Below, one piece after another: positions 16,432-27,136 of a stretch of DNA of 64,000 nucleotides. Location of the stretch: NCBI GenBank assembly GCA_964543235.1, contig CAZIXE010000011.1, positions 1 through 64,000 of the forward strand, given 5' to 3'. The DNA is from JANMMJ01 sp964543235 (GTDB lineage: Bacteria; Pseudomonadota; Alphaproteobacteria; Rhizobiales; Aestuariivirgaceae). How positions within the stretch are numbered: the stretch's first letter is position 1; every line of letters starts with the position of its first letter. The position numbers and the translations under genes were made by a program. The notes under the pieces are model-generated. The model did not search any database. It saw only the letters and a program-made list of their open reading frames with translations, and had not been told where the DNA came from.

Positions 16432-17964
16432 ATGCAGGAAATTCTCGAAAAGCTGGAACGCAAACGGGCCGAAGCGCGGCTCGGCGGCGGCCAGAAGCGC
16501 ATCGATGCCCAGCACAGCCGCGGCCGGCTGACGGCGCGTGAGCGGATCGAAATCCTGCTCGACGAAGGCTCCTTTGAAGAATTCGACATGTTTGTCGAAC
16601 ACCGCTGTACCGATTTCGGCATGGAGGCGACGAAGATTCCGGGCGATGGCGTGGTGACCGGCTGGGGTACGATCAATGGCCGGGTCGTCTATGTGTTTGC
16701 CAAGGACTTCACGGTGTTCGGCGGGTCGTTGTCGGAAGCGCATGCCCGCAAGATGACCAAGATCCAGGATCTTGCCATCCAGAACCGCTGCCCGATCATC
16801 GGTGTGTTCGACGCCGGCGGGGCGCGCATCCAGGAAGGTGTCAATGCGCTGGGCGGCTATGGGGATGTGTTCCAGCGCAATGTGCTGGCTTCCGGCGTCA
16901 TCCCGCAGATTTCGGTGATCATGGGACCCTGCGCCGGCGGCGACGTCTATTCGCCCGCCATGACGGATTTCATCTTCATGGTGCGCGATACCAGCTACAT
17001 GTTCGTTACCGGCCCGGACGTTGTCAAAACGGTCACCAACGAGACCGTGACGGCCGAAGAACTGGGCGGAGCGCATGTGCATACGACACGCTCGTCGATT
17101 GCCGATCGCGCCTTCGACAATGATGTCGAAGCGCTCCTGCAGATCCGCAGGCTGATGGATTTCCTGCCATCATCGAATCTCACCGGCGTGCCGCATATCC
17201 CGAGTTTCGACGACAGCGAACGAACCGACATGTCGCTCGACACGCTGATTCCGGCCAATCCCAATCAGCCCTATGACATGAAGGAACTTATCCTCAAGGT
17301 CGTCGACGAGGGCGACTTCTTCGAGATCCAGGAGGCGTTTGCGCGGAACATCATCACCGGGTTTGCACGGATCGAGGGCCGGACCATCGGCATCGTTGCC
17401 AACCAGCCGATGGTGCTTGCCGGCGTGCTCGATTCCGATGCCGGGCGCAAGGCGGCGCGTTTCGTGCGCTTCTGCGACTGCTTCAACATTCCGATTGTCA
17501 CTTTCGTCGATGTGCCGGGATTCCTGCCCGGGACCGCACAGGAATATGGCGGCCTCATCAAGCATGGCGCCAAGCTGCTTTTTGCCTTCGCCGAGGCAAC
17601 GGTTCCGAAAGTCACGTTGATCACGCGCAAGGCCTATGGCGGCGCCTATGTTGTCATGTCCTCGAAGCATATCAGGGGCGATGTCAACTATGCCTGGCCG
17701 ACTGCCGAGATCGCCGTCATGGGTTCAAAGGGCGCTGCCGAGATCATCTATCGCAACGAACTCTCCGACCGGGAGAAGATCGGCAAGCGCATCAAGGACT
17801 ATGAGGAGCGGTTCGCCAACCCCTTCGTGGCCGCCGAACGCGGATTTCTCGATGAAGTCATCATGCCGCATTCGACCCGCAAGCGCATCGCGCGCGCCCT
17901 CAACATGCTGCGCAACAAGCGCCTCGAAAACCCCTGGAAGAAGCACGACAATATCCCGTTGTAA
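16432..17964 (+). CDS. pccB: Propionyl-CoA carboxylase beta subunit (carboxyltransferase)
   Basis: Transfers carboxyl from carboxybiotin to propionyl-CoA (or a similar acyl-CoA), forming methylmalonyl-CoA. The 510-residue product starts MQEILEKLERKR and has KRIDAQHSRGRLTARERIE, the N-terminal GGARIQEG and GPCAGGDVYSPA loops, and C-terminal DVPGFLPGTAQEYGG and KAYGGAYVVM. The ATG at 16432 is preferred over ATGs at 16402 and 16369 because it gives the normal PccB length and follows AAAGGGAT. The alpha (biotin) subunit is not in the window; BirA at 62.6 kb would biotinylate it. Confidence 0.95.
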   Translation: MQEILEKLERKRAEARLGGGQKRIDAQHSRGRLTARERIEILLDEGSFEEFDMFVEHRCTDFGMEATKIPGDGVVTGWGTINGRVVYVFAKDFTVFGGSLSEAHARKMTKIQDLAIQNRCPIIGVFDAGGARIQEGVNALGGYGDVFQRNVLASGVIPQISVIMGPCAGGDVYSPAMTDFIFMVRDTSYMFVTGPDVVKTVTNETVTAEELGGAHVHTTRSSIADRAFDNDVEALLQIRRLMDFLPSSNLTGVPHIPSFDDSERTDMSLDTLIPANPNQPYDMKELILKVVDEGDFFEIQEAFARNIITGFARIEGRTIGIVANQPMVLAGVLDSDAGRKAARFVRFCDCFNIPIVTFVDVPGFLPGTAQEYGGLIKHGAKLLFAFAEATVPKVTLITRKAYGGAYVVMSSKHIRGDVNYAWPTAEIAVMGSKGAAEIIYRNELSDREKIGKRIKDYEERFANPFVAAERGFLDEVIMPHSTRKRIARALNMLRNKRLENPWKKHDNIPL

Positions 17965-17997
17965 GCCGGGGGCGGGAACCCGGACCGGGACGCGCCA

Positions 17998-19251
17998 ATG
18001 AGCGAGTATGACGCCTTTCTGCGGCTGGGCCTGGCGCTCGCCATCGGCTTCGCCTTCGGCCTCGAGCGCGGCTGGCAGGGTCGCGACGAGGAAGAGGGCC
18101 AGCGCACCGCCGGCCTCCGGACCTTCACGCTGATCGGCCTCCTCGGGGGGATCCTGGGCGCCCTCTCGCAAGCCGCAGGAGGAATCGTGTTCGGCATTGG
18201 CTACGCGGCCACGGCGCTGGCGCTGGCCGCCTTCATGATGCGCGAAGGCATCCACGAGAAGGACTACAGCGCCACCAGCCTGGTGGCGGCAATGCTTGCC
18301 CTGGCGCTCGGTGCCTATGCCGTTGTCGGAGCACCCGCGGCAGCGGCCGGCGCGGCCGTGGCTGCCGTATTCTTCCTCGCCTACAAGCACATCCTGCACG
18401 GCTGGCTGAAACGCCTGGCATGGGCCGAACTGCGGGCAGGACTGGTCCTGGCGGCTATGACGTTCATTCTCCTGCCGCTGCTCCCCAACCGGCCGCTCGA
18501 CCCCTGGAGTGCCCTGAATCCTTATGAGCTCTGGCTCATGACGGTGCTGATCGCCGCACTCTCCTTTGCCGGCTATGCGGCGATCAAGATAACCGGCCCG
18601 CAACGGGGTACGGTCCTGGCAGCGGCGGCGGGCGGCCTCGTCTCATCGACGGCCGTCACCCTGTCGCTGGCGCGCATGGCGGTCGACAATCCGCGCCGGG
18701 CCGGGCTGCTGGCCGGCAGTATCCTGGTTGCCGGCATCATCATGCTTGTCCGTGTCCTAGTCATCGCCGGCGTCATGAATGCCGATCTCGCCCTGGCACT
18801 GTCACCGGCCGTAGTGGCGGCGATTGCGGCGCTCGGCGTTGCCGCCGCCCTGATGATCCGGGGAGAGCGACCGGCACCGGAAGGCGGCGTGGCCTTCGAT
18901 CTCGAGAATCCGTTCGAGTTGAGTGTCGCCCTGAAGTTCGGGCTCATGCTGGCGGTGATCATGCTGCTGGTCGCGATCGTCAGGCAGTATTTCCACGGCT
19001 CAGCGCTGCTCGCCATCGGTGCTCTCTCCGGTCTCATGGATGTCGATGCGATCACGCTGTCGATCGCCCGGCTGCGTGAGGTGACAGGGGAGGGCGTACA
19101 GGCGCTGCTGCTCGCGCTCCTCGTCAATACCGTGGCCAAGGCCGTCTATGCGTGGTGGGCCGGCGGGAGGGCACTGGGGGCGAGGGTGCTGCTGGGCGGG
19201 CTCGCCTCAATTGCGGCAGGCGCCTCAGCCTATTTCGCCTTTCAGGCCTGA
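17998..19251 (+). CDS. MgtC/SapB and DUF4010 domain membrane protein
   Basis: A 417-residue membrane protein. The N-terminal part (about 1-140) is MgtC/SapB-like, with RLGLALAIGFAFGLERGWQ and TAGLRTFTLIGLLGG. The C-terminal half is DUF4010, with GPQRGTVLAAAAGGLVSSTAVTLSLAR and IGALSGLMDVDAITLS. Members are predicted inner-membrane proteins of unknown transport or sensing function. It follows pccB by 33 bases and converges on the DUF2199 gene, with 11 bases between the stops. Confidence 0.88.
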   Translation: MSEYDAFLRLGLALAIGFAFGLERGWQGRDEEEGQRTAGLRTFTLIGLLGGILGALSQAAGGIVFGIGYAATALALAAFMMREGIHEKDYSATSLVAAMLALALGAYAVVGAPAAAAGAAVAAVFFLAYKHILHGWLKRLAWAELRAGLVLAAMTFILLPLLPNRPLDPWSALNPYELWLMTVLIAALSFAGYAAIKITGPQRGTVLAAAAGGLVSSTAVTLSLARMAVDNPRRAGLLAGSILVAGIIMLVRVLVIAGVMNADLALALSPAVVAAIAALGVAAALMIRGERPAPEGGVAFDLENPFELSVALKFGLMLAVIMLLVAIVRQYFHGSALLAIGALSGLMDVDAITLSIARLREVTGEGVQALLLALLVNTVAKAVYAWWAGGRALGARVLLGGLASIAAGASAYFAFQA

Positions 19252-19262
19252 AGTGGCAGGGA

Positions 19263-19790
19263 CTATCCTACGACGAGCATCGCACCGACGGTGCGGGCCT
19301 GCCGGATCGCTTCGTCGAGGCTCATGCCTTCCGCCTGGTGCCTGCCCAGCGGATGATCGCGGTCGGCGACAACCGCGTGGGGCCGCATGCCGTCGTCGGT
19401 CATGCGGACCTGGCAGGTGAGACCCAGCGTGTCCGGATAGTTGGCCAGCCGGTTGGCAATCCGGCCTTCGAGTTCAAACTCCTGGGGTGCGTCTTCGTCA
19501 GAATAGGCTTCCCAGACTTTCTTGAAACCTTTCCAGGGCAGCTCGCACCAGAGACCCCAGCCGAAACGCTCCTCATAGCCCTCAATTGGCGCCTCGGCGA
19601 TGCATCTGACATAGTATTTGTCGCCATCAATGATGCAGAAGTCGTCGCTGAGCAGCGCCCGTTCGAGTCGATCCTCCTCGCTCATCCTTTCATAGAGATC
19701 GGGGCGGCCGAAAGTCACATCAGGCAGACCCTGATGCATTTCATTGCAACTCGAGCACTTGTAGCGGAAGCGTGAGGGTGAAGCGTTCAT
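19263..19790 (-). CDS. DUF2199 domain-containing protein
   Basis: A 175-residue soluble protein. The N-terminal FRYKCSSCNEMHQGLPDVTFGRPDLY and the central CIIDGDKYYVRCIAEAPIEGYEERFGWGLWCEL are typical of DUF2199, a family of unknown function. The CSSC pair plus H may bind metal. The ATG at 19790 is chosen because the conserved region begins about 7 residues later; upstream in-frame sequence is not conserved-looking. It stands alone between the DUF4010 gene and rimO. Confidence 0.85.
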   Translation of the reverse strand: MNASPSRFRYKCSSCNEMHQGLPDVTFGRPDLYERMSEEDRLERALLSDDFCIIDGDKYYVRCIAEAPIEGYEERFGWGLWCELPWKGFKKVWEAYSDEDAPQEFELEGRIANRLANYPDTLGLTCQVRMTDDGMRPHAVVADRDHPLGRHQAEGMSLDEAIRQARTVGAMLVVG

Positions 19791-19864
19791 CTTGTCAGTA
19801 TAGCAGATTGTCGAGGCCTGCCGGTAACGGCAGTTTCTGAGTGTTAGCAACGGTTTAATGGAAT

Positions 19865-21187
19865 TCAAACAGGTTCTGCCACGAGATCGTACTCTTCGGC
19901 CCCAACGATCCTGACCTTCACCATGTCGCCGGGGCGCAGTCCATTCCTGCCGGTGATGAAGACGTTACCGTCAATTTCAGGCGCATCCCATGGTGCCCGG
20001 GCCACGGCCTCGTCACTGTCGGCGTCAATGTCGTCAACCAGGACTTCGGCCGTCCGGCCCACTTTCGCTGCCAGCAATTGCGCGCTGATTTGCTGCTGTG
20101 TCTGCATGAAGCGGTGCCAGCGTTCCTCCTTGACGTCCTCAGGCACGAACCGGGCGATCTCATTGGCCTTGGCCCCGGCCACGGCCTCGTATCTGAAGCA
20201 GCCGGCGCGATCGATGCGCGCCTCGCGCAGCCAGTCGAGGAGGAAGGCGAAATCCTCTTCGGTCTCGCCCGGAAATCCCACGATGAAGGTCGAGCGAACG
20301 GCCAGGTCAGGGCAGATTTTGCGCCAGGCCGCCAGCCGCTCCAGCACCTTCTCCTGGTTGGCAGGCCGGCGCATGGCCTTCAATACCCGAGGGGCAGCAT
20401 GCTGGAAGGGAATATCGAGATAGGGCAGGATCTTGCCCTCGGCCATGAGCGGAATGACCTCGTCGACATGGGGGTAGGGGTAGACATAGTGCAGCCTGAT
20501 CCACACGCCCATCCCGCCGAGTTCCCGGGCCAGTTCGGTGAACCGGGCGCGCACTTCCCGTCCGCGATACTTGCTTTCGGCATATTTGATGTCGAGGCCG
20601 TAGGCACTGGTGTCCTGGCTGATCACCAGCAGTTCCTTGACTCCGGCCTTCACCAGCCGCTCGGCCTCATAGAGCACGGAGGCTGCCGGCCGCGAGACAA
20701 GATTGCCGCGCAATGCCGGAATGATGCAAAAGGTGCAACGGTTGTTGCAGCCTTCCGAGATCTTCAGATAGGCATAGTGGCGCGGCGTCAGGCGCAGCCC
20801 CTGGGGCGGTACCAGATCGAATTTGGGGTCGTGGACCGGCGGCAGCGCGTCGTGCACGGCCGAAACCACGGCCTCATACTGCTGCGGCCCGGTGACGGCG
20901 AGCACGGCGGGATGCACTGACCTGATTGCCTCCGGCTCAACGCCCATGCAGCCCGTAACAATGACCCGGCCATTCTCCTGGATGGCCTCGCCGATCGCCG
21001 CCAGTGATTCCTGCTTGGCAGAATCGAGGAAACCGCAGGTATTGACCAGGACGACATCTGCCTTGTCATAGCCTGCTGCGATCACATAGCCCTCGGCGCG
21101 CAACTGGGTGAGAATGCGCTCGCTGTCCACCAGCGCCTTGGGGCAGCCAAGGCTGACGAGACCGACGGTCGGTGCGGGTTTGGTCAT
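19865..21187 (-). CDS. rimO: Ribosomal protein S12 methylthiotransferase RimO
   Basis: Radical-SAM enzyme that adds a methylthio group to an aspartate of ribosomal protein S12. The 440-residue product has the N-terminal UPF0004 domain with iron-sulfur cysteines C15, C51 and C80, the radical-SAM motif C147-x3-C151-x2-C154 in GCNNRCTFCIIP, and a C-terminal TRAM domain. The family-specific start LVSLGCPKALVDSERIL separates it from MiaB. It is divergent from hfq. Confidence 0.97.
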   Translation of the reverse strand: MTKPAPTVGLVSLGCPKALVDSERILTQLRAEGYVIAAGYDKADVVLVNTCGFLDSAKQESLAAIGEAIQENGRVIVTGCMGVEPEAIRSVHPAVLAVTGPQQYEAVVSAVHDALPPVHDPKFDLVPPQGLRLTPRHYAYLKISEGCNNRCTFCIIPALRGNLVSRPAASVLYEAERLVKAGVKELLVISQDTSAYGLDIKYAESKYRGREVRARFTELARELGGMGVWIRLHYVYPYPHVDEVIPLMAEGKILPYLDIPFQHAAPRVLKAMRRPANQEKVLERLAAWRKICPDLAVRSTFIVGFPGETEEDFAFLLDWLREARIDRAGCFRYEAVAGAKANEIARFVPEDVKEERWHRFMQTQQQISAQLLAAKVGRTAEVLVDDIDADSDEAVARAPWDAPEIDGNVFITGRNGLRPGDMVKVRIVGAEEYDLVAEPV

Positions 21188-21285
21188 GGCGGGCTTCTAG
21201 CGGAGGCGGGCGCCCGAAACAATGCGCGGGCCTGGCAGAAAACGATGCAATGCATGCAATTCTAGATAGAGTCACATGGGCTGAT

Positions 21286-21313
21286 TTGCGCGCAAGGGCA
21301 AGTGTGGTAATCT
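21286..21313 (+). promoter_or_regulatory. Possible hfq promoter
   Basis: TTGCGC (21286-21291) and TAATCT (21308-21313) are separated by 16 bases, 57 bases ahead of hfq in the 182-base divergent gap with rimO. The -10 match is weak. Confidence 0.25.
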
Positions 21314-21369
21314 CCAGCCCGCGAGTTCAAGCGTAACCGGCCGAAATACCAAAAACCAACGAGAAGCCA

Positions 21370-21607
21370 ATGCCACAGGATAAGCCGCAGAACCTGCAGG
21401 ACACATTTCTGAACCACGTCCGCAAGCACAAGGTTCCCGTCACCGTGTTCCTCGTCAATGGTGTCAAATTGCAGGGGGTCATCACCTGGTTCGACAATTT
21501 CTGCGTTCTGCTGCGGCGGGACGGCATGTCGCAACTCGTCTACAAGCACGCGATCTCCACAATCATGCCCGGCGGGCCGATCAGCCTGTTCGAGGAAGAG
21601 GGAACGG

Positions 21608-21618
<11 letters not shown>
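21370..21618 (+). CDS. hfq: RNA chaperone Hfq
   Basis: Hexameric Sm-like RNA chaperone that pairs small RNAs with mRNAs. The 82-residue product carries the Sm1 motif (LQDTFLNHVRKHKVPVTVFLVNGVKLQGVI) and Sm2 (YKHAISTIMP), with the usual short tail of alphaproteobacterial Hfq. It is followed by hflX, whose start overlaps its last codons. This hfq-hflX order is widespread. Confidence 0.98.
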
Positions 21619-22981
<1,363 letters not shown>

Positions 22982-22987
22982 CTCCGG

Positions 22988-23773
22988 TCACACCTTGCCC
23001 TTGGCTTCGTTCCACAGCGCGTCCATCTCGGCGAGATTGGAGTCCAATGGGCTTTTTCCTTGCTTTTCAAGCTCTTGTTCGATGTAGCCGAAGCGCCGCT
23101 GGAACTTCTCATTGGCCCGGCGGAGGGCCGCTTCCGGATCGATTCCCATGTGGCGGGCCAGATTTGCCATGACAAACAAGAGGTCGCCGAACTCTTCGAA
23201 GCGATGCTCTTCGGCCGCGGTTTGCAGTTCCGACAGTTCTTCCTCGATCTTGTCATAGACCTGATCGACGTGCGGCCAGTCGAAGCCCACCTTGGCCGCC
23301 TTTGCCTGCAGTTTGATGGCGCGGGTGAGGCCGGGCAAGGCCACCGGCACGCCGGCCAGCAGACCGGCTTCCGATGCATCTTGCTCGCGCGATTTCATAT
23401 CCTCCCAGAATCCCTTGGCGAGTTTGGCCGAACGCGCCCGCTCGTCGCCAAACACATGCGGATGCCGTCGCACCATCTTGCGGCAGATGGCCTCTACGAC
23501 ATCGTCGAAGCCGAAGCTGCCTTCCTCTTCGGCCATCTGAGCATGGTAGACGGCCTGCAGCAGGAGGTCGCCTAGTTCCGCGCACAGGTCCGCCCGGTCG
23601 CCGCGGGCGATGGCGTCTGCCACCTCATAGGCCTCTTCAATCGTGTAAGGCGCGATCGTTTCGAAGTTCTGTTCCAGATCCCAGGGGCAGCCGCTGCCTG
23701 GCGCCCGGAGCGCCTTCATGATAGCGCGCAGCGTTTCGATCTTGCGGGGGTCCATTTCGGCTGGATTGGTCAC
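22988..23773 (-). CDS. mazG: Nucleoside triphosphate pyrophosphohydrolase MazG
   Basis: Hydrolyses (d)NTPs to monophosphates and in some species lowers ppGpp. The 261-residue product has two tandem MazG domains, each with the EExxE-like metal site: N-terminal TIEEAYEVADAI with ELGDLLLQ, and C-terminal KIEEELSELQTA with EFGDLLFVMANL. GCPWDLEQ near the start is a family mark. The GTG at 23773 is chosen because GGAGA lies 7 bases upstream; an ATG 18 bases later is possible. It converges on hflX with 6 bases between stops. Confidence 0.95.
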   Translation of the reverse strand: MTNPAEMDPRKIETLRAIMKALRAPGSGCPWDLEQNFETIAPYTIEEAYEVADAIARGDRADLCAELGDLLLQAVYHAQMAEEEGSFGFDDVVEAICRKMVRRHPHVFGDERARSAKLAKGFWEDMKSREQDASEAGLLAGVPVALPGLTRAIKLQAKAAKVGFDWPHVDQVYDKIEEELSELQTAAEEHRFEEFGDLLFVMANLARHMGIDPEAALRRANEKFQRRFGYIEQELEKQGKSPLDSNLAEMDALWNEAKGKV

Positions 23774-23824
23774 AGATTCGTCTCCGGTCGGTCGGCTACA
23801 GGCCAGAATATCACTGCGGCCGGG

Positions 23825-23844
23825 ACACGGGCGGGAAATCCCGT
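23825..23844 (-). promoter_or_regulatory. Hairpin in the mazG leader
   Basis: CACGGG pairs with CCCGTG across an 8-base loop, 52 bases upstream of the mazG start. It could form a leader hairpin if transcription begins near the AT-rich palindrome at 23878-23893. Confidence 0.3.
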
Positions 23845-23877
23845 GCGGGGCCCAGGGATCTGACAACAGCCGATTCG

Positions 23878-23893
23878 CATAATATATATTATG
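23878..23893. promoter_or_regulatory. Perfect AT-rich 16-base palindrome upstream of mazG
   Basis: CATAATATATATTATG reads the same on both strands, in a 209-base gap between mazG and the metallo-beta-lactamase gene. An AT-only core of this length is unusual in this GC-rich sequence. It could be an operator or contain the -10 region of a mazG promoter. Confidence 0.4.
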
Positions 23894-23982
23894 GAATATT
23901 TTTGTCTCCGGCAGGGCTGTGCCGCTGACCGGTCCTGTCGCCAGTTTCCGCGAGCCCCATCAAAGGCTTGCGTGAGGCGTCA

Positions 23983-24780
23983 TCAGATCTCCAGCAGCAT
24001 CCCGTCATAGGCCGGCTCGACATGCGGTGGTAATTCGCGCCTGAGCACGGCATAGTCCAGATCAATGTGAAGATTGGTCAATACGGCTCTTCGGGGCCGG
24101 AACTGTTCGATGGCTGCAAGCGTCTCGGGCAGACTGAAATGGCTCGGGTGCGGATCGCGGCGCAACGCGTCGACAATCCACAGGTCGAGGTCTTCGAAGT
24201 GTTTGCGGCTTTCCTCAGGGATGCCATTGAGATCAGGCGTATAGACGCAGCTGCCGAACTTGAAGCCGAGGGCCCGGATGTTGCCATGCTCCACTTCAAA
24301 GGGCAGGGCGCTGATGATTCCCCCTGCCCCGGCGATCTCGACCGGATCTTCCGGAACGATCCGCGACAGGTTGAGGATTGGCGGATAGTCGCTGCCGGGG
24401 GGCGAATAGAAGCAGTAGCCAAAGCGGCCAAGCAGCATCGTGCCGGTGCGGTCGTTGGCCCAGACGTGGACGCGCTTGCGCTGGTTGAGGAAGAACGAGC
24501 GAAGCTCATCGATGCCATGGGTGTGATCAGCATGCTCGTGGGTATAGAGAACACCGTTGACCCAGCCGACCTCGGCGTCCAGCATCTGCTCGCGCATGTC
24601 GGGGGACGTATCCACCAGCATGCGCGTCTCGCCTTCCGGTCCTGTCTGGCGGAGCAGCACGGAACAGCGTCGCCGGTAGTTCTTCGGATTCCTGGGATCG
24701 CAATGTCCCCAGTGATTGCCGATCCGCGGCACGCCTCCTGACGAGCCGCAGCCGAGGATGGTCAGGGTCCGGGAGGTCAT
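23983..24780 (-). CDS. Metallo-beta-lactamase fold hydrolase (PhnP-like cyclic phosphodiesterase family)
   Basis: A 265-residue metallo-beta-lactamase fold protein: GCGSSGGVPRIGNHWG at the N-terminus, the metal motif HEHADH (81-86) in VLYTHEHADHTHGIDELR, and later conserved histidines. The N-terminal GSSGGVP with the CDP segment resembles the phosphoribosyl cyclic phosphodiesterase/PhnP group. There are no phn genes nearby, so the substrate is unknown. It overlaps tatD by ATGA and is the last gene of a metG-tatD-MBL string. Confidence 0.88.
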   Translation of the reverse strand: MTSRTLTILGCGSSGGVPRIGNHWGHCDPRNPKNYRRRCSVLLRQTGPEGETRMLVDTSPDMREQMLDAEVGWVNGVLYTHEHADHTHGIDELRSFFLNQRKRVHVWANDRTGTMLLGRFGYCFYSPPGSDYPPILNLSRIVPEDPVEIAGAGGIISALPFEVEHGNIRALGFKFGSCVYTPDLNGIPEESRKHFEDLDLWIVDALRRDPHPSHFSLPETLAAIEQFRPRRAVLTNLHIDLDYAVLRRELPPHVEPAYDGMLLEI

Positions 24781-25583
24781 GCGGCCTGGGAAACCTCGGC
24801 GGGGCGTGTGGCCTTGCTGAACAGCCGGAAGAAGTTCTCGGTCGTCTGCCGGGCCATCTCGGCTATCGGGATACCCTTGACTGCCGCCAGTTGTTCGAGC
24901 GTCTTCACCACGTAGGCCGGTTCATTGACCTTGCCGCGAAACGGTACCGGGGCGAGATAGGGTGCATCGGTCTCCACCAGCAGCCGTTCGAGCGGGATAC
25001 TGGCCGCCGTTTCCCGCAGTTCAGGGGCGTTTTTGTAGGTGAGGATTCCCGAAAATGATACATAGGCCCCGAGCGCGAGGCCGCGGTGCGCCAGTTCGGC
25101 ACGGGATGTGAAACAATGAAGAAGGGGCCGGAATGGCCCCTCGGCCATTTCCTCTTCGAGGATACGAGCGGTGTCGGCCTCGGCTTCGCGGCTGTGGATC
25201 ACCAGCGGCAGGCCCGTCTCGCGGGCCGCGGCAATATGGATCCGGAACCCCTGCTCCTGCGCCGCGCGCGGGCTCAGATCATAATGATAGTCGAGCCCGG
25301 CCTCGCCGATGCCGACCACCCTTGGATGCTGGGCCAGGGCAACCAGATCCGCCGCTGTCACATCGAGTTCCTCATGAGCATTATGCGGGTGCGTGCCGAC
25401 CGTGCACCACACCTCTTGATATTGCTCGGCGAGGCGCAGGATTCGTTCGAACCTGCGCACCCGGGTGCCGATCGATACCACGAGCCGGACGTCATTCTCC
25501 CGCGCCCGTGACAGGACGCCATCGATATCATGGGCGAGACCGTCATAGTCGAGATGGCAGTGGCTATCGATGACAAACATCAC
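24777..25583 (-). CDS. tatD: TatD family metal-dependent deoxyribonuclease
   Basis: A TIM-barrel metal-dependent hydrolase of 268 residues. TatD proteins have 3'-5' exonuclease activity and are linked to DNA repair. The metal ligands are visible in DSHCHLDYDG (about 6-15), GEAGLDYHYD and HSREAEADT, with a late ETDAPYLAP. The start is the ATG overlapping the metG stop (ATGA); a second ATG follows directly. The metG-tatD pairing is common in bacteria. Exact paralogue (TatD or YcfH type) is not resolved. Confidence 0.92.
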   Translation of the reverse strand: MMFVIDSHCHLDYDGLAHDIDGVLSRARENDVRLVVSIGTRVRRFERILRLAEQYQEVWCTVGTHPHNAHEELDVTAADLVALAQHPRVVGIGEAGLDYHYDLSPRAAQEQGFRIHIAAARETGLPLVIHSREAEADTARILEEEMAEGPFRPLLHCFTSRAELAHRGLALGAYVSFSGILTYKNAPELRETAASIPLERLLVETDAPYLAPVPFRGKVNEPAYVVKTLEQLAAVKGIPIAEMARQTTENFFRLFSKATRPAEVSQAA

Positions 25584-27115
25584 GACGCCCCTGCCTCCGC
25601 GGCCACGTAGCGTGGAAAGACCGGCGCCGGTGGCGGCAGGACTGTCCCGCTGGCGAGACCGGCGTCGAGGTCGGCAAATCGCCGCGATCCCGGCGCGACG
25701 GCAAGCAGGTCGAGGAGGCGCGCAGCCGCGCCCGGCACGTAGGGCTGGACGAGGATTCCAATCCGCCGCAGCAGCTCGGCCGTGACATAGAGCACGGTGG
25801 CCATCCGCGCCGGGTCGGTCTTCCTGAGCGCCCAGGGCTCCTGGGCCGCGAAATAGCGATTCGCGTCGGCAACCACCTTCCAGACGGCATCAAGCGCCCG
25901 GTTGATCGCCTGGACATCATGATGCGCCCGCATTTCCGGCAACAGCGCCTTGGCAGCCGCAAGGATGGCGGCATCTTCGGCGCTCAGCGGTCCGCAGACG
26001 GGAATTTTGCCGTCGCAGTTCCTGGCAATCATGGACAAGGAGCGCTGCGCCAGGTTGCCGAGATCGTTCGCGAGGTCGGCATTGATGCGTGCCACGATGG
26101 CCTCGTGACTGTAATTGCCGTCCTGGCCGAAGGGCACCTCACGCAAAAAGAAATAGCGGACCTGGTCAACGCCATATTCGTGCACGAGTTCGGCCGGCGA
26201 CACCACATTGCCGACAGACTTTGACATCTTCTCGCCGCGATTGAACAGAAAGCCATGGCCGTAGACCCGCTTGGGCAGAGGGAGTCCGGCGCTCATCAGG
26301 AATGCCGGCCAATAGACGGCGTGGAAGCGGACGATGTCCTTGCCGATGATGTGGACATCGGCGGGCCAATACTTCTCGCGCCCCGGCGTGCGGGTGGCTG
26401 AATAGTAGTTGGTCAGGGCGTCAACCCAGACATACATGATATGGCCCGGTGCCTCCGGTACCGGGATTCCCCAGTCGAACGTGGTGCGCGAAACCGACAG
26501 GTCCTGCAATCCGCCCTTCACGAAGCTCAGCACCTCGTTGCGCCGTTCCGGCGGACCGATAAAGTCGGGGTGGTCGGCATAATGCTTGAGCAGCCGGTCC
26601 TGGTAGGCGGACAGCCGGAAAAAATAGCTTTCCTCCTCGACCCATTCGACCGGTGTGCCGGTCTTGCTCGAGTACTTGCCGCCGTCGCGGTCCTCGATCT
26701 CATCTTCGCCGTAATAGGCCTCGTCCCGGACCGAATACCAGCCGGCATACTTGGACAGATAGATGTCGCCCGCCGCCACCATCTTCTGCCACAGGTCCAC
26801 GACCGTCTGCTTGTGCCGGGCTTCCGTGGTACGGATGAAATCGTCATTCGAGCAGCCGACATCCACGACCATCCGGCGGAACAGCGGCGTCATCTCTTCA
26901 ACGAACTGGGCTGCCGTCTTGCCCTGCCTGGCTGCGGTCTGCTGGATTTTCTGGCCGTGTTCGTCCGTTCCCGTCAGGAAGAAGACATCAAAGCCGTCAA
27001 GCCGCTTGAAGCGGGCCAGTGCATCAGTGGCCAGCGCCTCGTAGGCGTGGCCGATATGGGGCGCGCCATTCGGATAGGAGATGGCGGTCGTGATATAGAA
27101 TCGCTTGTCGTCCAT
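25580..27115 (-). CDS. metG: Methionyl-tRNA synthetase
   Basis: Charges tRNA-Met with methionine. The 511-residue product has the HIGH motif as HIGH (20-23, in GAPHIGHAYE), the stem-contact region, KMSKS at 296-300 and an anticodon-binding helical domain. It has no four-cysteine zinc knuckle (residues 124-150 contain no cysteine), placing it in the short, zinc-free MetG form. It lacks the C-terminal EMAP/tRNA-binding domain found in longer enzymes. Confidence 0.97.
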   Translation of the reverse strand: MDDKRFYITTAISYPNGAPHIGHAYEALATDALARFKRLDGFDVFFLTGTDEHGQKIQQTAARQGKTAAQFVEEMTPLFRRMVVDVGCSNDDFIRTTEARHKQTVVDLWQKMVAAGDIYLSKYAGWYSVRDEAYYGEDEIEDRDGGKYSSKTGTPVEWVEEESYFFRLSAYQDRLLKHYADHPDFIGPPERRNEVLSFVKGGLQDLSVSRTTFDWGIPVPEAPGHIMYVWVDALTNYYSATRTPGREKYWPADVHIIGKDIVRFHAVYWPAFLMSAGLPLPKRVYGHGFLFNRGEKMSKSVGNVVSPAELVHEYGVDQVRYFFLREVPFGQDGNYSHEAIVARINADLANDLGNLAQRSLSMIARNCDGKIPVCGPLSAEDAAILAAAKALLPEMRAHHDVQAINRALDAVWKVVADANRYFAAQEPWALRKTDPARMATVLYVTAELLRRIGILVQPYVPGAAARLLDLLAVAPGSRRFADLDAGLASGTVLPPPAPVFPRYVAAEAGAS

Positions 27116-27136
27116 GCACCGGCTGCTTGCGGAGAA

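Noticed and set aside
21240..21270. Short TGCATGCA palindrome in the rimO/hfq gap
   Set aside because: Only 8 bases of symmetry, which is common by chance, with no second copy nearby.
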